Source: Halomontanus rarus (GTDB lineage: Archaea > Halobacteriota > Halobacteria > Halobacteriales > Natrialbaceae). Taken from it: DNA of 64,000 nt. Shown piece by piece: positions 16,936 through 24,700 of this stretch. Position numbers and translations under genes: made by a program. The DNA is taken from assembly GCF_017357405.1 (NCBI RefSeq), contig NZ_CP071597.1, forward strand, positions 3,100,001-3,164,000. The letters are read 5' to 3'. Within the stretch, counting starts at the first letter, position 1, and the number at the start of each line of letters is the position of its first letter. A model generated the notes under the pieces. That model was not told the origin of the DNA and made no database searches. It saw nothing but the letters and a program-made list of their open reading frames with translations.

Positions 16936-17925
16936 ATGGGAGCATTAGGCATGTCCACACGAACGTGGGCCGTACTCTTTGCCGTCGCTTTGGTCGCTGT
17001 TGGAGTGGTTTCTGCGACCGCTGGTCTGCAGATCGGTGACTTTCAGTTCTCGATTGGCGGTGACAGTGGTGACGCGGGTGACGAAGATCTGAAAACGATC
17101 GAAGAGTCCACCGTCAAACTGAAGACTGGAGCAAGTGGCGCTGACACCGTGTACTTCTTCAGTGAACAGCCGGACGACGCGTACCCGGTCTACCACGGTG
17201 ACCACGTTGACTTCGACGCAACAGAGGCAACAGACAATCTGCAAGAGGGCGCCGACTACTACTCGGTCAGCCTGGACAACGACACAGCAACTACAACCAG
17301 CAATCATCCAGTCATGGAACCAGGTAAGTACCACTATGTAGTGGTTGACGACGAAGATCAGGTCCACACTGCCTTTGGAACTGTCGACATCGACGGCGAA
17401 GTTGCTGAGTACAAGCTTGACCGCGACTACCAGCAGCTGATCACGCTGCCACTCGACCAGAAGACAACCGCTGATTCCAGCGACGTTGTCACACAGACAC
17501 AGGTCGAATCTGGCGACAGCATCTACTCACCGGCTACCTCACTGCGAGGGAACAGCCAGGATGACTTCGAAACCGTGCAGACGGTGACGCACACGATCGA
17601 AGTCCAGAGTGGTGCGATGTACCTCGGTGACATCGATCTGGGAAGTGTTGCTGACAACGCGAACGTCTCATCCGCAGAGCTTGCCTCTGCGTCTGTTGAC
17701 GGCAGTGACGTTAGCGCACTGTCCAACATCGATCTGACCGACTACGATCTCGACAAGGATGTGTTCGGTAGCGATACCGAGCCACAGAAGGTGACTGACG
17801 AGGTCGTATTGACGTTCCGCTTCGAAGCGGAATCCGACTTGGCTGACGGTGAAAGCGTTGTCTCTGGCATCAGTGTCAGTGACATCTACGACAAATCTAC
17901 GTCAAGTCTGTCCATCACAGGATAA
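16936..17925 (+). CDS. Secreted, acidic surface/structural protein
   Basis: 329 residues: a signal peptide (about 1-29, hydrophobic AVLFAVALVAVGVVSATA) and a long Asp/Thr/Ser/Val-rich beta-type extracellular part without a C-terminal membrane anchor. Repeated short strands and SADGxxV phrases resemble archaeal surface or filament subunits. Codon use is skewed to GAC, CTG and ACC and the Shine-Dalgarno is the best in the window, hinting at high expression. It could be the major subunit of an extracellular structure made by the element. I recognise no named family. Confidence 0.75.
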   Translation: MGALGMSTRTWAVLFAVALVAVGVVSATAGLQIGDFQFSIGGDSGDAGDEDLKTIEESTVKLKTGASGADTVYFFSEQPDDAYPVYHGDHVDFDATEATDNLQEGADYYSVSLDNDTATTTSNHPVMEPGKYHYVVVDDEDQVHTAFGTVDIDGEVAEYKLDRDYQQLITLPLDQKTTADSSDVVTQTQVESGDSIYSPATSLRGNSQDDFETVQTVTHTIEVQSGAMYLGDIDLGSVADNANVSSAELASASVDGSDVSALSNIDLTDYDLDKDVFGSDTEPQKVTDEVVLTFRFEAESDLADGESVVSGISVSDIYDKSTSSLSITG

Positions 17926-17982
17926 GCTCTGTGACGGTACGCGGAGCGGTCAGGGGGTTGGCCCCCGGCTCCGCTTTTCCCA

Positions 17983-18630
17983 ATGACTCTCTTCCAGGGG
18001 GATGGCGCTGGTCCATTGCCTGATTCACAGGCGGAGCGACTGGCATATCTCGGCGTTGCACTCCTCTTTTTGATTGGTGGTGTTGCAGGAGGATTTGCGT
18101 ATGTGCAGTCGAATCCTGGTGCCCCGTGGCAGCTCGAGGCGGCGTACAGTTCAGTGTTCTCGGTTACAGGCGAGAACCAGCTAACCGAGAACACGACGTT
18201 GCGGCTGTCGCAAACAGACGCCAGTTACGTGAATCGGATTTACCGGGAATTAGACGGGTATACTGAAACCGGGTACTGTATCCATCTGATCGGGGATGAG
18301 ATGCGGGTGACGAAGGCTGCGACGTTGGAAGCGACCGAGTCGACGCTGAAGCTGTCGACGGCAAACTGCTACGTTATCGATGGCACATTGCATACGCATC
18401 CTCCCAATAGCCGCCCGGTGTTGTCCGGTCCGGAGACCTCGGTGAGTGAGGTGTTCAATGATAAGCAGTCGCTGCTCGTCTCGAGTTATCGCTTGAGCTG
18501 TGTGCAGGCCGGGTTGGTGACGACCACGGCCGGGGAACGGACGCAGGCGCTGCGTTGTTATACGGTGCCGGAGTCTGACGATATCGGAGACGAATTCCCG
18601 GAAATCTCGGTCAGGATTGCTGAGGGATGA
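17983..18630 (+). CDS. Membrane-anchored JAMM/MPN-like protein
   Basis: 215 residues with one N-terminal membrane helix (about 21-41) and an extended domain after it. The pattern E95-T-G-Y-C, then H137-T-H139-P, S148 and E151 follows the JAMM metalloprotease layout (Glu, HxHP, Ser, acidic residue), with Glu in place of the usual Asp and eight residues between the histidines and Ser. Orientation is uncertain. By the positive-inside rule the domain may face out, which would make it an extracytoplasmic relative. It lies 58 bp after the surface-protein gene and 85 bp before the 18716 gene. The functional call is inference. Confidence 0.65.
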   Translation: MTLFQGDGAGPLPDSQAERLAYLGVALLFLIGGVAGGFAYVQSNPGAPWQLEAAYSSVFSVTGENQLTENTTLRLSQTDASYVNRIYRELDGYTETGYCIHLIGDEMRVTKAATLEATESTLKLSTANCYVIDGTLHTHPPNSRPVLSGPETSVSEVFNDKQSLLVSSYRLSCVQAGLVTTTAGERTQALRCYTVPESDDIGDEFPEISVRIAEG

Positions 18631-18634
18631 CTAA

Positions 18635-18644
18635 TTATATAAAC
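18635..18644 (+). promoter_or_regulatory. TATA box for the 18716-fsx1 pair
   Basis: TTATATAAAC, identical to 15814-15823, lies about 75 nt before the GTG at 18716. It would give a leader of about 45-50 nt. The shared decamer suggests coordinate expression of two parts of the surface module. Confidence 0.5.
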
Positions 18645-18715
18645 AAATCTTCATAACTGGATAATAGCGTCTTCGACTACGTGTTGGAGTCGTCGAATGG
18701 AGGTTTTGTCGCGAC

Positions 18716-19000
18716 GTGGAACGACGAACAGTACTGGCTATTCTCGGTATCACGGTTCTGGCAGTGGTTGGACTCAGCTTCGGGTCTGACGCGGCATTGA
18801 GTGTGCTAGATCCGTCGCAGTGTTCGTGGAAGCCCGTCGAGATTGATGGCCAGCAGTTCGAGTCGCTCGACGAGCTCAATGCTGAGGCCAAGCAGCAGGG
18901 TGCTGATCCGGAGCAGTGGGATGTCGCGTTCCGGGAACGGGATGGACAGCTCGAGTATCGTGGGACGGACTGCGGGACACGGGAGGTGACTGAGCAGTGA
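18716..19000 (+). CDS. Small secreted or anchored protein directly upstream of fsx1
   Basis: 94 residues from GTG 18716, with an N-terminal hydrophobic segment (VLAILGITVLAVVGLSFG) and a short acidic domain with two cysteines (QCSWKP and TDCGTRE) that could form a disulfide. Its stop overlaps the fusexin GTG, so the two are translationally coupled. I do not recognise the family. Coupling suggests it is a partner, chaperone or surface cofactor of the fusexin. Confidence 0.72.
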   Translation: MERRTVLAILGITVLAVVGLSFGSDAALSVLDPSQCSWKPVEIDGQQFESLDELNAEAKQQGADPEQWDVAFRERDGQLEYRGTDCGTREVTEQ

Positions 19001-20850
19001 GACAGATGAGTTTCCGGGTTTCTGTATTGGCTGTCCTAACACTGCTGCTTGTCGGCGGTGTGACTGCGGCGGTTACCTCAGTCGACAGTATTCAGTTCGA
19101 CAGTAACAGCAAGTTCTTTTCTGGCGAAGTATTTGTCATACAATACATTTCGAACTTTGATACCGATCGGATCGATGTCGTTCTCTCGTCAAATGATCTT
19201 GAGCAAGCCGCCGACGGTGAGGTCGATCAAGATCTGTCGATCGATGTGGTTCAACAAGATACGGCGGCCCTCTACAGTATTTCGCCGTCCGGTGAACCGC
19301 GTTTAGGAAATCTGGAGTTAACTACCGCGGAGAAATCCACGTTTGAAGAATTGGATCGATGGGCGTGGGATACCTGCTACGATATTAATGGTGATGGCGG
19401 GAAGGAGTACGCGTATGAATCGGTTCTCACCTGGTCTGGAACCGTCTATCGCGGGTACTGTGCTCGAGAGAACGGGTTCTATGGTCCGGTTGGCCGGATT
19501 ACGAAGGACCGAGAAGTGTTCACCACGGAATGGCGTGTAGAAGCATCCGGTGAGTCAGCGCAGACGGCAACGCTCAGTAACGGTGATACCGGCCGTGGTG
19601 TGGTCTCGGATATTGGCGACCATGTCAAAGTCCGGTGGGACGGAAATCTCGATACAGGTGAGGAGGCACCGCCTGCCGACAAAGAGTATGCGCTCCACGG
19701 GAACCAGTTCGAAGACGGGTGGCGGATTATTGACCGGGGGCGTTATGCTGACTGGCGGCAGCATGTCCGTGATTTAGATACGGCGTATGAGCAGTGGCGA
19801 GATGGAGATCGTTCTCGTGACTATCTACAGAACCAGTTGGATACGGCAACGGAGCAAGCTGCTGCTGAGTATACTGGAAGTCCGTTGACGAGTGCGGAGA
19901 CGGTTTCCTCGACGTATACGGATGGGCAGCTACGACTGGAGATGGATACCGACTTGGCGTACCCGAGTTTTACAGTGTACGTCGACGGCGCAGAGTATGT
20001 CTCGGTGTCCAAGCCGGTAGGACGACCGGAGATCACGTCGACGAATGGTGACGAGTTCGGTGAACTGGATACCGGGTACGTGACTGGGACGGTCCGGAAC
20101 GTCGGTGATGGTGAAGGATCGTTCGCTGGGCGGCTGACCAGCTGTTCGGACGGGTTTAGTTTCGATAGTACACAGCGGACACAGCGTGTTGATCCGGGGG
20201 CGTCGGTGACGTACGAGTTCCCGGTCTCGTTCACGAGTACCGGTGATCAGGACGAGGTCGGCGGTTCGTGTACGATCGAGGTCACGGATACCGGATCTGG
20301 TGAGCGTGATTTTGCGACGGCTGCCGTGACCGGGGTTCAAGAGAACGAGTGTTCGCCAGGTGAACGCTTTTCGAAGGTGGCGAGTGGCGGACAGCACGTC
20401 ATCTACCAGTGTAGTGAGGACGGGATGACGTTTACCGAGGTTGAGCGCTGTGAGCAGGGCGAGGAGGCTCGACAGATTGACAGCGAACTGCAGTGTGTCG
20501 TGCCTGACGGACCAGATGGACCTGGATTGATCGATCGATTAGGAGCTGCGCTTGGCGACCTCGGAGAGTCTGTTGATCAGGCGGTGCTTCAGCCATTCCG
20601 CGACATCAATAACATGATCAACGTCGTGGTGACGTTCGTGGCCGCGTTGCTTGGATTCGGACTTGGTCGGAACGAGCTGGCTGCGGTGGCGGATATCCAG
20701 TCCGAACGGTACCGGCTCGTCTTAGGGATTATATTTGCGGCAGTGCTCGGAGCATTTGCCTACGTGTTTATCGCGAGTCCAGTAGTAAAGATCGCGATCG
20801 TGGCCGCGCTCGGTCTGTATATGTATGTGAAGGTGACGACGCCGTTGTAG
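18997..20850 (+). CDS. fsx1: Archaeal fusexin Fsx1 (HAP2/GCS1-class membrane fusion protein)
   Basis: 617 residues from GTG 18997 (ATG 19006 is an alternative). A signal peptide (about 1-24) precedes a beta-rich ectodomain to about residue 525 with eight cysteines, suitable for four disulfides. An Ig-like segment (TGYVTGTVRNVGDGEGSF ... CTIEVTDTG) and a small Cys-rich domain (NECSPGERF to LQCVVP) come before three C-terminal membrane helices (about 538-556, 570-592, 596-613). This layout, the length and the setting beside VirB4/VirB6/VirD4 genes match Fsx1, the archaeal class II fusion protein related to eukaryotic gamete fusogens and viral fusion proteins. The fusion loop was not assigned; the aromatic ENGFYGPVG segment is one candidate. 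Assignment is by architecture and context, not alignment. Confidence 0.82.
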   Translation: MRQMSFRVSVLAVLTLLLVGGVTAAVTSVDSIQFDSNSKFFSGEVFVIQYISNFDTDRIDVVLSSNDLEQAADGEVDQDLSIDVVQQDTAALYSISPSGEPRLGNLELTTAEKSTFEELDRWAWDTCYDINGDGGKEYAYESVLTWSGTVYRGYCARENGFYGPVGRITKDREVFTTEWRVEASGESAQTATLSNGDTGRGVVSDIGDHVKVRWDGNLDTGEEAPPADKEYALHGNQFEDGWRIIDRGRYADWRQHVRDLDTAYEQWRDGDRSRDYLQNQLDTATEQAAAEYTGSPLTSAETVSSTYTDGQLRLEMDTDLAYPSFTVYVDGAEYVSVSKPVGRPEITSTNGDEFGELDTGYVTGTVRNVGDGEGSFAGRLTSCSDGFSFDSTQRTQRVDPGASVTYEFPVSFTSTGDQDEVGGSCTIEVTDTGSGERDFATAAVTGVQENECSPGERFSKVASGGQHVIYQCSEDGMTFTEVERCEQGEEARQIDSELQCVVPDGPDGPGLIDRLGAALGDLGESVDQAVLQPFRDINNMINVVVTFVAALLGFGLGRNELAAVADIQSERYRLVLGIIFAAVLGAFAYVFIASPVVKIAIVAALGLYMYVKVTTPL

Positions 20851-20918
20851 CGGTGGACGAGGTGAAGAGTTCGTGGTGAAGTCACAGAAAACAGGTAGAA
20901 CTCGTGGAGGGAACTGGT

Positions 20919-21758
20919 GTGACTAACTGGAAAGCTGTAGCTTCAAATGCCGTATCGTGGAGTGTACGGTTTTCCGGCTGGTGGAAGATTTTCTTGAACC
21001 GTGCCGGACTGTATACTTCGCCGTTCTCCCTTCGAGTACGTGGAACCTCGAAAAAGTACTGGGTAGGAGATACAGATGCGGAAGTTCTAGATGAGTATTA
21101 CTGTTGCGGAGAGTACGATGCTGTCAACTGGTCTGCGTTCGACACCGTGGTTGATGTCGGCAGCCATATTGGAGTCATCCCGGTTAATGCCCACAAATAT
21201 GTAGAGAAAGTCATATGCTATGAGCCGCACCCGGCTACGTACAACTTACTGCGGCAAAACATCGTGGAAAACGGCATACACAATGTTTCTACGTACAACA
21301 AGGCTGTCGCAGCAGAATCAGGAGAAGTATATCTTCATGAGTCTGAAACAAGTCTCGGACACTCGATTGTAACACCGTTCGATGGCGAAACACTTGCCGT
21401 TGAAGCCACAACACTGCAACAGATCGTTTTCTGCCATGACTTAGACGGTCGAACACTTCTAAAACTTGACTGTGAGGGTGCGGAGTTTTCTATAATCGCT
21501 AATTCAAGCGAATCGCTTCAAGCGTTCGACGGCATTCTGATAGAATACCATTGTGAAGCCGGAGAACCGGAACGTCTAGTTCAACACCTTCGTTCAGCAG
21601 GTTTCACGCTTCACAAAAAAGTAACTGGTGAGGGGCGTGGATTGCTTTACGCGGGCGATATAGGACTGGTTGCAGACAGCCGATCCTCCGGCATTCTGAC
21701 GGCGTTGGAACAGACAGAGGAGGTAGACTACGATAAGGAGCGTGGTGTGTTGTGGTAA
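20919..21758 (+). CDS. FkbM-family SAM-dependent methyltransferase
   Basis: 279 residues from GTG 20919, which has GGAGG 8 nt upstream; GTG 20904 would add five residues. SAM-binding motif VVDVGSHIGVIP (near residue 87), then VICYEPHPATYNLLRQNI and LLKLDCEGAEF are the FkbM signatures. FkbM enzymes methylate hydroxyls of glycans or small molecules. In haloarchaea they often sit with surface-glycan genes. It overlaps the start of the giant surface-protein gene by 7 nt, so modification of the glycan on that protein is a reasonable guess. Confidence 0.88.
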   Translation: MTNWKAVASNAVSWSVRFSGWWKIFLNRAGLYTSPFSLRVRGTSKKYWVGDTDAEVLDEYYCCGEYDAVNWSAFDTVVDVGSHIGVIPVNAHKYVEKVICYEPHPATYNLLRQNIVENGIHNVSTYNKAVAAESGEVYLHESETSLGHSIVTPFDGETLAVEATTLQQIVFCHDLDGRTLLKLDCEGAEFSIIANSSESLQAFDGILIEYHCEAGEPERLVQHLRSAGFTLHKKVTGEGRGLLYAGDIGLVADSRSSGILTALEQTEEVDYDKERGVLW

Positions 21759-24700
21759 GTAGCCGCCTGTCTCGGACACTCCTCTTCTTGATTATATTCT
21801 TTGCAATAATGGCAGCAACGGCATCCGGCACCGAGCAACTGCATTACCACTTAAACGAAACCAGCGGCTCTACGGTCTATGATTACTCCGGCCAGAACAA
21901 CGATGGCTCTACCTTTAACGGTGTTACACAAGCCGTGACTGGTGTTTCCCGCAGTTCGGGTGACTGGGGTAGCGGTTTAGCCTATCACTGGGATGGTAGC
22001 AATGATGGTGTCTCAATTCCTGATTTGGAGATCGCCTCAAGCGGCGATGACCAAGTATCGTTCTCTGTTTGGGCTAAGATGGACTCGGATGTAGCTACCG
22101 GTAAAAAAATGTCGCTCATCAGTAACCACAATGACTTTCTTGAGGTCAATTTCGAGGACGCGGACAGTGATGGAACGTGGGCACTGATCATCCGAACATC
22201 AGGCGGGAACACTGGCGAACAATACGATCAACTCCAGCCAGGTGAGCTGTATCACATAGCAGCGACCTGGGATGAATCAACGGATCAGACCCGGTTCTAC
22301 GTGAACGGAACGAATGTCGCAAATGCTACTAACACCGACTCAAGCGGAGATATTTCCGGCTATCATTTGGGAAGTGATAAAGGATCACCGGAGAGCGGCA
22401 ATGTTGACGTATTTGATGGAATGCTTGATGAGCCTCATGTCTATGATACAATTCTGAATGGGACACAGGTATCGAACCTGTTCCAGTATAATCAGTTGAC
22501 CGTTGCTAGTGGCCCCACCGAGTCCAGCCCCACGGTATCACTTGATCATCCTAATGAAGAAGAGAACGTCACAAACTCAGTTGTGTTCAATTATACGCCG
22601 ACCTGTTACGGCAGCAACTGTAGCAAGGCCGAGTTCTATCTAACAAATAATACAACCTCTCTGTATTCGTTCACGAATCATCAGATTGATTCGGTGAACA
22701 ATATGGACGGTATCGATATTCTGGATATGGATGATGACGGCGACATTGATGTTATCACCGGGTCGGAAGGCACCGGCGAGGTAGCATGGTATGAGCAAGG
22801 CAGTGACACCGATACCTGGACAAAGCACACCATCACCACTGGTCACAACGCTATACAGGGCGTTGATGTGGCTGACGTGAACGGGGATGGAAAGAAAGAA
22901 GTACTCATTTTAGATAAAGACGCTGGCGACATCCTTTTAGCAACGCAGGACACCTCGGACCCGACCGGCTCCTGGTCAAACACCACGTTGGATGCCAACG
23001 CTCCGAACGCCCAGCAGTCAGTGGAGGCCGATATTGATGCGGATGGGGACATGGATTTCTTCTATGCTTATGAAGGAACTTCTGACGGGGAGGGCGGTGT
23101 GTACTGGTTGGAGTATCAGGGCGGTGATCCGGGTACTGCCTCAAACTGGCAGAAGCATGAGGTCGCTCAGATTAATGGTGGGTGGTGGATTGCACAGCGA
23201 CAGGTGAATATCAGTGAGGATGCGACCGGGAACGATATTGTGGTTTCTGCACGTGATCGGCGGAACAGTGCGGCAGAACCCGGTGTGTACTGGTTGGAAG
23301 AACCGGCGAACGTATCCGAGGCTTGGACGATATATACGATTGAGGATGCGTCAACGTACGACCCGCTGCATGTGACGGTCGGTAACTTCTGTGGTGATGG
23401 GCATAGGAAGGATGTGGCCGCGTCCGCGTTTGATGGTGGTACGGGCATCTATTACTATTGTTTTAGTGATGATTATTCTCGCACTGTTCTTCGGAGTGAT
23501 GGCAGGTGGCACAACACGCAGAGCGCTGATCTGGACGGTGGTGCGGGTCGGGACGAGATTGTGGTAGCAGACCATAATTTGAATACGGAGATGATGGTGT
23601 ACAGTTGGAATGGAACTGCGTATACGCAGCGGAGTGCAACGCAGTATGATAAGCCGGATGATCGGATTATCCCGTATGACTTGAACGGTGACGGGTTCAA
23701 GGATGTGTTCGCGGTGTCCTCGTCGTCCAATTCAGTGGACTGGTGGGAAACCGATACCAGTTCTGAGTGGGCGAGCCGAAAGACGAATCAGAGCGCGGTG
23801 GTGAACAATTCGGTTAACTCGATTGAGTTTGATTTTTCAGCTAACGGGTTTCAGCTACCGTTTACTGGAGAGTGGAATGTGAAGGTGGCCCAGAGTGATG
23901 GGACTACCGCGTTCGCGGATAGCAACCGGACGATAACGGTAGAATCTGACAACTCCGCACCGTCGATCTCCAACCTCACCGCCGCACCAGACCCGGTGGA
24001 AACCGGGAACACGGTGAACGTGACGGCCTCGATCACCGATCCGGATGATAACCTGGATTCGGTGTTGTGTACGCTGAAAGACGCTGATGATAATGTGGTC
24101 GTGGATAACGTTTCGATGTCTACGGACGGCACCGATCTCTATTGGTGTACCCACAAACCGCAGACCTCGGGAGAGTGGACCGCCGAGATCTTCGTCAATG
24201 ACACCAACGGCTCCTCGAGCACAGAGAGCACCACGTTCACCGTTGAATCGGGGCCTTCGATTTCATGGAAAAACCTGCAGGATAACGCGACGTCAGACTT
24301 GAAACCGGATGGCCAGGTTTTGATCTCGGTTGACTGGAAGGGGGATCAGACACCGCTGAACGAATCTATCCTAGCGATCAACGAATCCGGAAGTTTCGTG
24401 AATACCTCGTCCCAGACCCCTCTCTGGAAGTACAGTGGTAGTTACCAGTCTCTTTCTAATCACGAAGGTGGGTCGGCTGGAATCTACCAGGACAGCAGTG
24501 GACAGTGGTATTCCGCGGATGGCAGAAGCACTGGTGATAACATACAAATATATTATGAGAATTTTACACATAAGCAGACAATTGTTGTTGGCACTGAGAC
24601 GCCCGGCCCTTGGGGAGTTCACAGAGGAGATAACAATAACTGGTATCTGATTGATCCCGTTTATGAGGAAATTGATGAGTATGATGGCGGATGGGAGTAT

